From: Aminobacter sp039907765
Lineage (GTDB): Bacteria; Pseudomonadota; Alphaproteobacteria; Rhizobiales; Rhizobiaceae
Direction: 5' to 3'
Length of the DNA stretch: 64,000 nt
NCBI RefSeq assembly: GCF_039907765.1
Contig: NZ_JARDJI010000013.1
Span: forward strand, 1-64,000
Below are positions 42,989 to 51,288 of the stretch, piece after piece. Both the position numbers and the translations under genes were made by a program. The notes below the pieces were generated by a model. That model saw only the letters and a program-made list of their open reading frames with translations. It had not been told where the DNA came from and made no database searches. Numbering within the stretch: the stretch's first letter is position 1; each line of letters starts with the position of its first letter.

Positions 42989-43966
42989 TCATTCGTCCCC
43001 CACCAGATGGCAGGCGACGTGCGTTCCGTTGCCGAGCGTGCGCAACTTGGGGAGTTCCGCTGAGCAACGGGCGGTCGCCATCGGGCAGCGCGGATGGAAC
43101 GGGCAGCCTGACGGCGGCTTGAGCGGGCTCGGCACCTCGCCCGCAGCCACTGTCCTGTCGCGATGCGGATGCTGGATGTTCGGGATCGTCTGGAGCAGCA
43201 GCTGCGTATAGGGATGGCGCGGCCGGGCGAACAGCTCCTCGGTCTCGCCCTCTTCGACGATGCGGCCGAGATACATCACCGCGATGCGGTCGGACATGTG
43301 CCGCACCACGCTCATGTCGTGGCTGATGAACAGGTAGGTCAGCCCGAACTCGTCCTGCAGGCGGCGCATCAGGTTGAGCACCTGCGCCTGCACGGACACG
43401 TCGAGTGCCGAGGTCGGCTCATCGCAGACCAGGAAGCGCGGCTCGCTTGCCAATGCGCGCGCGATCGAGATGCGTTGCCGCTGCCCGCCGGAGAATTCGT
43501 GCGGGAACTTGTCGCCGTCGGACGCCGACAGGCCGACCGTGCGCAGCAGTTCCTCCACGCGTTCGGTGATCTCGGCCGAAGATTTGCGCAGCTTCATCTC
43601 GCGCAAGGGCTCGGCGATGATGTTCTTGACTCGCCAGCGCGGGTTGAGCGACGCATATGGATCCTGGAAGATCATCTGCGCCGACAGCGGCTTGCCGTCC
43701 TGGCCGGACGCGAAACGCATCTCGCCGCTGTCCGGCCTGTAGAGGCCGGTGACGAGCCGCGCCACGGTGGACTTGCCGCAGCCGCTTTCGCCGACGAGGC
43801 TCAGGCAGCCGCCCATCGGCACGGCAAAACTCACGTCGTTGACGGCCTGGAGCAACTGCCTGGGCTTGCGTTCGATCACGCGGTTGAGCCAGGGCGCGGA
43901 AACGTCGAATGTCTTGAAGAGACGATCGACTTTCAGGGCCGGCGGTCTTGCGGGCATGGCAGTCAT
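42989..43966 (-). CDS. Peptide-type ABC importer ATPase (DppF-like)
   Basis: This is a 325-residue ATPase of the DppF/OppF class. Walker A is at 59-67 (GESGCGKST), the Q-loop region has MIFQDPYASLNPRW, the signature is FSGGQRQRISIARAL and Walker B is FLVCDEPTSALDVS. The C-terminus carries the oligopeptide-type GCPFHPRCPMA Cys motif, which binds an iron-sulfur cluster in some members. The ATG at 43966 follows AGGAGGA and overlaps the DppD stop by 4 bp. It is the last gene of an eight-gene minus-strand operon starting at 52854. Confidence 0.92.
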   Translation of the reverse strand: MTAMPARPPALKVDRLFKTFDVSAPWLNRVIERKPRQLLQAVNDVSFAVPMGGCLSLVGESGCGKSTVARLVTGLYRPDSGEMRFASGQDGKPLSAQMIFQDPYASLNPRWRVKNIIAEPLREMKLRKSSAEITERVEELLRTVGLSASDGDKFPHEFSGGQRQRISIARALASEPRFLVCDEPTSALDVSVQAQVLNLMRRLQDEFGLTYLFISHDMSVVRHMSDRIAVMYLGRIVEEGETEELFARPRHPYTQLLLQTIPNIQHPHRDRTVAAGEVPSPLKPPSGCPFHPRCPMATARCSAELPKLRTLGNGTHVACHLVGDE

Positions 43967-44946
43967 GCGGTTCCTCCTGCATTCAGCCAGCAGGCGCTGG
44001 CTCCTGCTCCGGCCGGCAGCAGGCTGGGTCGCTCGCGCATGCAGCGTGGTCCGGCCTGCTTGCAGCGCGGATTGAAGGCACAGCCCGGCGGGATCGCATC
44101 GAGCCGCGGCATCGATCCGTCGATCTGGTTGAGATGCTTGACCCGCGCGCCAAGCGCCGGGATCGATGCCATGAGCCCGCGCGTATAGGGATGCATCGGC
44201 TCGTGCAAAACCTTGTCGACCGGCCCGATTTCGACCAGGCGGCCGGCATACATCACCGCGATCCTGTCGGCGGTTTCGGCAATGACGCCCATGTCGTGCG
44301 TCACCAGCATCACCGCCGTCCGCTTTTCCTTGCACAGCCTGCGCAGCAGCGATGTGATCTGCGCCTGGATCGAGACGTCGAGTGCCGTGGTCGGTTCGTC
44401 GGCGATGATGAGCTTCGGCGAGGCGGCGAGCGCAAGCGCAATGACCACGCGTTGCCGCATGCCGCCCGAGAACTGGTGCGGATACTGATTGACGCGTTCC
44501 TCCGGCGAGGGAATTCCGACGTCCTTCAGAAGTGCTACGGCCCGCGCCCTGGCTTCGGCCTTGCCCATGCCGAGATGCTGGCTGATCGTCTCGGTCAACT
44601 GCGCGCCGACCGTGAACAGCGGATTGAGCGAGGTCAGCGGGTCCTGGAAGATGGCACCGATCTCGCGCCCGCGGATCTTTTCCATCTCACGGTCGGCCAG
44701 GTTGTCGATGCGGCGATCGCCGAGCCAGATCTCGCCCTCGGCGATGCGGCCCGGCCGCTCGAGCAGGCCCTGTATGGCCAGGCCCGTCATCGACTTGCCT
44801 GCGCCGGATTCGCCGACGACGCCGAGTATCTCGCCCGGCTGGATCGACAGGCTCACATTGGAAAGGGCGGTGGCAACGCCATGACGACCCGGAAATTCCA
44901 CCTTGAGGTCGCGGACCTCAAGCACCGGCTTCTCGGTCTCAGCCAT
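43963..44946 (-). CDS. Peptide-type ABC importer ATPase (DppD-like)
   Basis: This is a 327-residue ATPase of the DppD/OppD class. Walker A is at 45-52 (GESGAGKS), then FQDPLTSLNPLFTVG, signature FSGGMRQRVVIALAL and Walker B LIIADEPTTALDVS. The C-terminal CAFNPRCKQAG motif is the conserved Cys cluster. It pairs with the DppF-like protein to drive import. The start overlaps the amidohydrolase gene by 8 bp. The substrate is defined by the two binding proteins at 49640 and 51289. Confidence 0.92.
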   Translation of the reverse strand: MAETEKPVLEVRDLKVEFPGRHGVATALSNVSLSIQPGEILGVVGESGAGKSMTGLAIQGLLERPGRIAEGEIWLGDRRIDNLADREMEKIRGREIGAIFQDPLTSLNPLFTVGAQLTETISQHLGMGKAEARARAVALLKDVGIPSPEERVNQYPHQFSGGMRQRVVIALALAASPKLIIADEPTTALDVSIQAQITSLLRRLCKEKRTAVMLVTHDMGVIAETADRIAVMYAGRLVEIGPVDKVLHEPMHPYTRGLMASIPALGARVKHLNQIDGSMPRLDAIPPGCAFNPRCKQAGPRCMRERPSLLPAGAGASACWLNAGGTA

Positions 44947-46435
44947 TGGGATTGACCTCGACAGGATAGCTTGGAGGGAAGATCTCCGACACAGGCGGAT
45001 GGGCCCAACTGCGCTCGGGATATTTCGTGACGAGCCCGTCGAACTGTTTCTGTGCCCGCAGCCGTGCCGCCTTCATGTCGATGCCGGCGACCTCCCCGAA
45101 GCGCATCGACAGCCGGCCGTCGACGAACACCGCCTGCGTGACCTTGCCCGAGCCTCCCGTGACCAGCGTCGTGATCGGGTCTATGGACGGCGCCATCACG
45201 GCGTCGTCGAGGCCGAAGACGGCAATGTCGGCACGCGCTCCAGGGGCCAGACGTCCGAGATCGTCGCGGCCGAGCGCTGTTGCGCCGCCCAGGGTGGCGG
45301 CGTCGAAAAGGTCGGCGCATCGGACGCGGTCCGGGGCCCGATCGTTGATCCTGCAGGTGATGAGGCCAACCAAGAGGTTCATCAGCATGTCGGCGGGCGT
45401 CGTGTCGGTGCCCATAGCAATGTTGATGCCGCGTTCCCGGCACTTGGAAAACGAGTTCAGCGTGCTGCCGCCGCGCCCCGAAACCAGCGGGCAGTGAACG
45501 ATCGAGACTCCGTTGGCGGCATAGAGGCCGAGGTCTTCCTCGGTTGCGTTCGTCGCATGTGGTGCAATCAGCCGGTCGTTGAGCAGGCCTTCGCGCGCCA
45601 GCCAGACAGGGGCGGTCGCGCCGTGCAGCTTGCGCACGGTCTCCACTTCCATGGCGCCCTGCGCCATGTGCAGACGGATCTTGCAGCCAAGGTCGCGCGC
45701 GGCGGCCTGGGTACGACGCAAGAGTTGCGACGTACAGGTCTCGACGCGGTCCGGCACGAGCAGGCCGCGCACCAGATCGTCGAAGCGGCCCGTCTGCCGG
45801 CCGATATAGTCGACGGCGTCGCGCAGGCCCTTGAGGCCGCGCTCCTCGTCGAACACCGGCACCATCTGGCCGGGCGCATCCAGCACCATGCCGCCGGCGC
45901 GATAGGCAGGGCTCAGATAGATACGGAGGCCGAGGTCGCCGGCGGCATCGGCCGCGGCATCGAACTCGGCGACCGTTTCGCCCCATTCGCGATAGAACAG
46001 CGAGGCGATGGGTGCTGCCGTGGTGATGCCGTTCAGCAGCAGCTGGCCGAAGGCAAACCGCTTCTGGAACGCCAGCTCTTCCTGCGAATACATCTCATAG
46101 GGGCCGGCTTCGACATAGGAGCGCGGCCATACCCGGCCTTTGGCCCAGCCGGGGTGATGGTCGATGCCGAGGATGGTCGTATCCAGGTCCGACAGCGCGT
46201 CGAGATCGACGAAGCCTGGGCTGACGAGCGCGTTGCCGAAATCGATCCGCCGGGCCACCTCGCCGGGGAACTCTGTGCCGACGAAGACGACTTGGCCGCC
46301 GTCGATCACGAGCTCGCCATTCGGGACGAGCCGATGTGAGCCGTCGCGGTGACCGAGCACCCAGGCGGCGGTGATCAGCGTCCGCCCTTCGGGGCGTTTG
46401 CCGAGCGGAAGCGAGTCGAGCACCTGACGGGTCAT
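44939..46435 (-). CDS. Amidohydrolase-superfamily protein lacking the HxH motif
   Basis: This is a 498-residue protein of the COG0402 group (chlorohydrolase/SsnA-like deaminases). The later metal-site segments are present: KIRLHMAQG (His), LIAPHATNATEEDL (His) and AMGTDTTPADML (Asp). The usual N-terminal metal motif PGxxxxHxHL is replaced by PGFVDLDALSDLD, so the HxH pair is missing. It either binds a single metal with altered ligands or catalyses a different reaction. Both ends overlap neighbouring genes by 4-8 bp, which argues it is translated and functional. Encoded between a CodA-like amidohydrolase and importer ATPases, it probably acts on the imported compound. Confidence 0.78.
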   Translation of the reverse strand: MTRQVLDSLPLGKRPEGRTLITAAWVLGHRDGSHRLVPNGELVIDGGQVVFVGTEFPGEVARRIDFGNALVSPGFVDLDALSDLDTTILGIDHHPGWAKGRVWPRSYVEAGPYEMYSQEELAFQKRFAFGQLLLNGITTAAPIASLFYREWGETVAEFDAAADAAGDLGLRIYLSPAYRAGGMVLDAPGQMVPVFDEERGLKGLRDAVDYIGRQTGRFDDLVRGLLVPDRVETCTSQLLRRTQAAARDLGCKIRLHMAQGAMEVETVRKLHGATAPVWLAREGLLNDRLIAPHATNATEEDLGLYAANGVSIVHCPLVSGRGGSTLNSFSKCRERGINIAMGTDTTPADMLMNLLVGLITCRINDRAPDRVRCADLFDAATLGGATALGRDDLGRLAPGARADIAVFGLDDAVMAPSIDPITTLVTGGSGKVTQAVFVDGRLSMRFGEVAGIDMKAARLRAQKQFDGLVTKYPERSWAHPPVSEIFPPSYPVEVNPNG

Positions 46436-47625
46436 GGCATTTCCACCATTGCAACGCCGCCGCGCGCGGTGACGCGGCCGGCCTTGATGACGAGAGGGCG
46501 CGGGTCGACATCGACGACGGCATGCGCGAGCGTCTCGCCGCTGAGCAAGGTGAGGTCGGCATGGCAGCCCTCGGCCAGGCCGTAGCCGTCGATGCGCATC
46601 ACGTCCGCGCCGCCCTGCGAGACGATGTGCAGCATATGTTCCAGCTCGCGGTCCGAGCGCAGGCCGTTCTTCATTCCGATGACCTTGGCGCGGTCGATCA
46701 TGTCGGGTTGGCCCCAGGGGCCCCAGGTGTCGCGGATGCCATCGCAGCCGGCGCCGACGCGGACGCCGGCCTGCTTGAGACGCATCACTGAAGGCACCGT
46801 CGCGGACGGTGCGCCCGTCGTCAGGATGGCCACGTCCAGCGCCGCGATCTCGTCGACGAGCTGGCCGACGCGCAGATAGTCGTTCATGCCGAGCGCAAAG
46901 GCATGGCTGATGGCGACCTTGCCCTGCATGCCATTGGCGCGGATGCGCTCGAAGATGAGCTCCATCGTGAAGGCGCCGAGGTCGCCGGCCTCATGCAGAT
47001 GGATGTCGATCGGGCATTGGTGCTTCACCGCCAGCGAGAAGATGGCATCGAGTTGGCCTTTCGGATCGCGGTCGATGCCGCATGGATCGATGCCGCCAAG
47101 GACTTCGCAACCCTGCGCCAGCGCCGCGTCGAGCAGTTCCAGCGTTCCCGGCATCACCATGACGCCCGACTGCGGGAAGGCGACGATCTCGATGTCGATG
47201 ATGCCCTTGAGCTTTTCGCGGGTTTCCATCACGCCATCGACGATGGAGAGGCCGTGGACCGGGTCGATGTCGACGTGACTGCGGATGTGGGTCGTGCCAT
47301 GCGCGGCCAGGCCGATGGCGTGGCGCATCGACTGTCGATGCGGATCGATGCCGATGGCGCTGCGGTTCTCCCGCTCGTAGTCGATGCGTTCGCGCAGCAC
47401 CGCACGCCGGTTGTTTTCATGCCAGGGCATGCCCCAGGTGGTCTTGTCGAGATGCGTGTGCGCGTCGATGAGGCCGGGAATGGCAATGGCGCCGCCGCCG
47501 TCCTCGACCGCCATGCCTGCATCCGGCTCGAAATGGCCGATGCCGGCGATCCGGCCGTCGCGGATCAGCAGATCGCTCGCCGCCTCCCCGAAAGGCCGGA
47601 CATTGCGGAGCAGCAGGTCGTTCAT
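46432..47625 (-). CDS. Cytosine-deaminase-like amidohydrolase
   Basis: This is a 397-residue amidohydrolase of the CodA/AtzC-like group. The metal site is complete: IDAHTHLDKTTWGMPWH (HxH), IDIHLHEAGD (His), ISHAFALG (His) and GCDGIRDTWGPWG (Asp). These enzymes hydrolyse or deaminate cyclic C-N bonds in pyrimidines, triazines or similar rings. The ATG at 47625 is used; a GTG two codons upstream is possible. It is encoded 7 bp after the permease DppC stop and overlaps the next amidohydrolase by 4 bp (ATGA). Substrate unknown; imported nitrogen heterocycle likely. Confidence 0.85.
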   Translation of the reverse strand: MNDLLLRNVRPFGEAASDLLIRDGRIAGIGHFEPDAGMAVEDGGGAIAIPGLIDAHTHLDKTTWGMPWHENNRRAVLRERIDYERENRSAIGIDPHRQSMRHAIGLAAHGTTHIRSHVDIDPVHGLSIVDGVMETREKLKGIIDIEIVAFPQSGVMVMPGTLELLDAALAQGCEVLGGIDPCGIDRDPKGQLDAIFSLAVKHQCPIDIHLHEAGDLGAFTMELIFERIRANGMQGKVAISHAFALGMNDYLRVGQLVDEIAALDVAILTTGAPSATVPSVMRLKQAGVRVGAGCDGIRDTWGPWGQPDMIDRAKVIGMKNGLRSDRELEHMLHIVSQGGADVMRIDGYGLAEGCHADLTLLSGETLAHAVVDVDPRPLVIKAGRVTARGGVAMVEMP

Positions 47626-47632
47626 GGGCACT

Positions 47633-48592
47633 TTACCTCAGTTTCGGATTGAGCACGTCGCGCAGCCAGTCGCCGAGAAGATTGACGACGACGACGAGCA
47701 GGCAGAGCTGGATCACCGGAAACAGGACGATCCACCACGAGCCCGAGAACAGATACTGGTTGCCGATGCGGATCAGCGTGCCGAGCGACGGCTGGCCCGG
47801 CGGCATGCCGATGCCCAGGAACGACAGCGTCGCCTCGGTCAGGATGGCCATGCCGAAGTTCAGCGTGGCGGCGACCAGCACCGGCGTCAGCGTGTTGGGT
47901 AGGATGTGGTGTGCCAGGACGCGGCGGGCCGGCACTTTCAGGAGCTTGGCGGCCTGGACGTATTCCTTGCTGCGCTCCACGATCGTCTGCGCGCGCACCG
48001 TACGTGCGTATTGCACCCATGCCGAAAGGGCGATCGCCAGCACCAGCACGGCCGAGGCGCCAATCTCGCGCAAATCGGCGGGAAGCAGCTGTCGCACCAC
48101 CGTCGAAACGAGGATCGCGATCAGGATGGTCGGGATGGACAGGGTGATGTCGCCGAAGCGCATCAGCACGTTGTCGACGAAGCCGCCGAAGAAGCCGGCG
48201 ACCAGCCCGGCAGTCATGCCGATCAGGAGCGACAGAGCCACCGAGGAGAGGCCGATCACGATCGATATCCGCGTGCCGTAGAGGATGGCCGAGAGCATGT
48301 CGCGGCCTTGCGTGTCGGTGCCGAGCAGATAGGGCCACTCGCCACCTTCCTGCCAGACCGGCGGCAACTCCGCCTTCCACATGTCGAGCTGGGCTGCATC
48401 ATACGGGTTCTGGGCGGCAAATAGCGGCGCAAAGGCTGCGGTGACGATGAGCACGGCGAGGATCGCCGCGGCAACCATCGCCGTCTTGCTATGCGTGAAC
48501 GACCACCAGACATCGCTGTTGCGCATGCGTTGCAACATCGTCCGCCGCGGTGCGATTGCGCCCGTCTGGGACTTCGGCGTTTCGATCGTCAT
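47633..48592 (-). CDS. Peptide-type ABC importer permease (DppC-like)
   Basis: This is a 319-residue inner-membrane permease of the DppC/OppC class with about six helices. An N-terminal cytoplasmic segment precedes the first helix (MVAAAILAVLIVTAAFAPLFA). A periplasmic loop follows with YLLGTDTQGRDMLSAILYGTRISI, the hallmark of DppC-type proteins. The EAA-type coupling loop is EYVQAAKLLKVPARRVLAHHILPN. It forms the pore with the DppB-like protein encoded 19 bp upstream. Confidence 0.92.
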   Translation of the reverse strand: MTIETPKSQTGAIAPRRTMLQRMRNSDVWWSFTHSKTAMVAAAILAVLIVTAAFAPLFAAQNPYDAAQLDMWKAELPPVWQEGGEWPYLLGTDTQGRDMLSAILYGTRISIVIGLSSVALSLLIGMTAGLVAGFFGGFVDNVLMRFGDITLSIPTILIAILVSTVVRQLLPADLREIGASAVLVLAIALSAWVQYARTVRAQTIVERSKEYVQAAKLLKVPARRVLAHHILPNTLTPVLVAATLNFGMAILTEATLSFLGIGMPPGQPSLGTLIRIGNQYLFSGSWWIVLFPVIQLCLLVVVVNLLGDWLRDVLNPKLR

Positions 48593-48611
48593 GGACTTGT
48601 CCTTCCGGCGA

Positions 48612-49580
48612 TCAGCGGGCGTTGCGCAGGCGCGGGTCGATCACCGCATAGGTGATGTCGACCAGCGTGTTCAGCGCGACGAAGATGAAGGAAATGATGC
48701 ACAGGTAGGCGGCCATCACCGGTATGTCGATGAAGGTCACGGCCTGGATGAACAGCATGCCCATGCCAGGCCACTGGAAGACCGTCTCGGTGATGAGGGC
48801 GAAGGCGATCAGCGAACCGACGTTCATCGCGGTCATCGTCACCACGGGCATCAGGCAGTTCCTGAGCGCATGGCGGAAATGGATGCGCCAACGCGGAATG
48901 CCCCTGGCGCGGGCAAACTTCACATAGTCGGAGCGCAGCACTTCCAGCATTTCGGCGCGCACCAGGCGCATGATTAGGGTGATCTGGTAGAGCGAGAGCG
49001 CGACCGCCGGCAGGAGCAGCGCCGCCCGGCCGGACGGTGTGAGCAGCCCGGTTGACCACCAGCCGATCTGGACGACGTCGCCACGGCCGAAGGCCGGCAG
49101 CCAGCCGAGACTGACCGAGAACGCAAGGATGAGAAGGATGCCGACGACGAAGCTGGGCAGCGATACGCCGACGATCGAAACGAATTGCAGTGTCTCTGTG
49201 TACCACTTGCCGCGTTTTATCGCTGTGAGGACACCCAGCGGAATGCCCACCACGAGCGAGATCAGCGTGGCGACCAGCACCAGCTCGAGCGTCGCCGGGA
49301 AGCGGTCGGCGATCAGGGTCAGCACGTCCTGGCCGTTGCGGTAGGAGATGCCGAAGTCGCCCTGCGCCGCATTCACGACGAAGCGGGCGAACTGCGTGGG
49401 GATGCCGTCGTTCAGGCCCAACCGTTCCCGCAGACTGTCGCGGTCGGCCTGGGTCATCTGCTCGTTGGCCATCAGCTCCACCGGATCGCCCGCAAGACGG
49501 AAGATCAGGAAAGCCAGCATCGCAACGGCGAGCATGACCATGATCGCATTGGCGATGCGGGTGATGATGAAGACCAGCAT
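48612..49580 (-). CDS. Peptide-type ABC importer permease (DppB-like)
   Basis: This is a 322-residue DppB/OppB-class permease with about six helices. It has the typical N-terminus (FIITRIANAIMVMLAVAMLAFLIFRLAGDPVE). The coupling loop is LRSDYVKFARARGIPRWRIHFRHALRN, and GSLIAFALITETVFQWPGMGML is the conserved segment before the last helices. The ATG at 49580 is chosen; the upstream open frame would disrupt the membrane N-terminus. It is third in the operon, after the two binding-protein genes. Confidence 0.92.
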   Translation of the reverse strand: MLVFIITRIANAIMVMLAVAMLAFLIFRLAGDPVELMANEQMTQADRDSLRERLGLNDGIPTQFARFVVNAAQGDFGISYRNGQDVLTLIADRFPATLELVLVATLISLVVGIPLGVLTAIKRGKWYTETLQFVSIVGVSLPSFVVGILLILAFSVSLGWLPAFGRGDVVQIGWWSTGLLTPSGRAALLLPAVALSLYQITLIMRLVRAEMLEVLRSDYVKFARARGIPRWRIHFRHALRNCLMPVVTMTAMNVGSLIAFALITETVFQWPGMGMLFIQAVTFIDIPVMAAYLCIISFIFVALNTLVDITYAVIDPRLRNAR

Positions 49581-49639
49581 GTCAAGCCTCGCAAGCTGTG
49601 CGGGAGCCGGAGCGCATGGGCTCCGGCTCCACACCAGGG

Positions 49640-51199
49640 TCATTCCGCGTAATTGGTCAGCCAGTGACGCGGCTTGTTGTCAGCCAGCTGCGCGATCCGG
49701 TCGATCTTCTTGCTCATGACCCAGGCCATCGGCTGCTGGTGCAGAGGCAGCATGATCATCTCGTCCTTGGCCATCTGGAGCGCCTTGGTCTGCAGCTCGA
49801 GACGCTTTGTCCGGTCCATCTCGGTCGAAGCCTGGATGATCAGCTTGTCGATCTCCGGATAGCTCCAGCCGCCCCAATTGAAGACGCCGGCCTTGTCGCT
49901 CTTGGTCTCGATCATCTGCAGCAGGATCGAATAGCTGTCGAGCATCGGTTCGTTCGCCCAGCCGATGAGGTAGGCGTCGGACAGCCCGCCGGTGCGCTTG
50001 GGCGCCTGCGCGGCCGTCGGAGCGATGTCGAGCTGCGGCTTGAAGCCGGCGCGGCTCAGCATGTTGACGATGCCCTGGCAAAGCTCCTCTTCGTTGACAT
50101 AGGCCTCGTTGGTGCAGACGAGGGTGAAGGGGAGGTCGCTGGCGCCGGCTTCGGCAAGCAGCTTCTTCGACATATCGGGGTCGAACGGAACGACGGTGTC
50201 CAGCGCCTCGGAGTAGCCCGGGATCTCCGGAGCGATGATCGCGCCTGCGGTCCTCGACTTGCCGCGCATGACGCGCTTCTGGATCAGCTCCTTGTCCAGC
50301 GCGTAGGCGAATGCCTGGCGGACGCGCAGGTCGTTGAACTTGTTGTCGGTGCCATTCGCCAGCTTGGGCTTGCGGTTGAAGCCGACCATGACGGTGCGCA
50401 GGTCGGTGCGCTCCATCACCTTCAGCTCAGGTTGCGCGACAAGGCGCGGCAGGTCCTGTGCCGGCGCGTTTTCGGTGAAGTTGATCTCGCCCGACAGCAG
50501 TGCCGCGACGCGTGTCGCCGCCGAGGTGATCGGCGTGAACTCGATGCGGTCGATATTGGACTGCGACTTGTCCCACCAGTCGGAGTTCTTGACGAGCACC
50601 GTCTTGCTGTCCGGTACACGGCTCTCGAGCTTGTACGGCCCGGTCCCGTTGGTGTTGTAGGTCGCGTATCCCTCGATCTTCTTGCCGACGTCGGTGGGCT
50701 TCTCCGAGTTGTTGTCCTTCAGCCAGGTGGCGTCGAATATGTGGATGTTGGTCAGGTCGTTGAGCAGCAGGGGATAGGGGCCGACCAACTCGATGTCGAT
50801 GGTGTAATCGTCCACCTTCTTCGCGGACTTGTAGGCCGGAAGGTTGCCGCGCAGCGGAGACACCGGATCGCTGACCCGGGTGAGCGAAGCGATCACGTCG
50901 TCCGCGGTGAATTCAGCGCCGTTGTGGAACTTCACGCCCTGGCGCAGGTGGAACCTCCAGACGTTGTCCGCCACGTTCTCCCAGGATGCCGCCAGCGCCG
51001 GCTCGATCTTGAGATTGGCGTCGTAGCGCACCAGGCCTTCATAGACGTGGTTGAGGAAGGCAAGCGTGTAGCTGTCGCCATAGGAATAGGGGTCGAGCGA
51101 ATAGATGTCGCGCGATGCGCCCCATTTGAGCGTCGCCGCCTGGCCAGCCGTGGACAGCGCGGCCGCCATGAAGGCCGCGAGGGTCAGTTTCTTCAGCAT
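49640..51199 (-). CDS. Peptide-type ABC substrate-binding protein 1
   Basis: This is a 519-residue periplasmic binding protein of the DppA/OppA (SBP_bac_5) family. The signal peptide is at 1-21 (ending GQA-AT). The mature start TLKWGASRDIYSLDPYSYG and the YEGLVRYD, WRFHLRQGVKFHNGAEFTADDV and EGYATYNTNGTGPYKL segments are diagnostic. It lacks a lipobox Cys, so it is soluble. By eye it is about two-thirds identical to its upstream neighbour at 51289, indicating a tandem duplication. It has a normal ribosome site (GGGAGAA). Confidence 0.9.
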   Translation of the reverse strand: MLKKLTLAAFMAAALSTAGQAATLKWGASRDIYSLDPYSYGDSYTLAFLNHVYEGLVRYDANLKIEPALAASWENVADNVWRFHLRQGVKFHNGAEFTADDVIASLTRVSDPVSPLRGNLPAYKSAKKVDDYTIDIELVGPYPLLLNDLTNIHIFDATWLKDNNSEKPTDVGKKIEGYATYNTNGTGPYKLESRVPDSKTVLVKNSDWWDKSQSNIDRIEFTPITSAATRVAALLSGEINFTENAPAQDLPRLVAQPELKVMERTDLRTVMVGFNRKPKLANGTDNKFNDLRVRQAFAYALDKELIQKRVMRGKSRTAGAIIAPEIPGYSEALDTVVPFDPDMSKKLLAEAGASDLPFTLVCTNEAYVNEEELCQGIVNMLSRAGFKPQLDIAPTAAQAPKRTGGLSDAYLIGWANEPMLDSYSILLQMIETKSDKAGVFNWGGWSYPEIDKLIIQASTEMDRTKRLELQTKALQMAKDEMIMLPLHQQPMAWVMSKKIDRIAQLADNKPRHWLTNYAE

Positions 51200-51288
51200 T
51201 CTGCAGTTCTCCCTTTAGAGGTCATCGTTCCCCCGTGGCGGGGTTCTTCTTCTTTTTGAAGGGCAGGGACGGCCCGAGGGCCGTCCGG

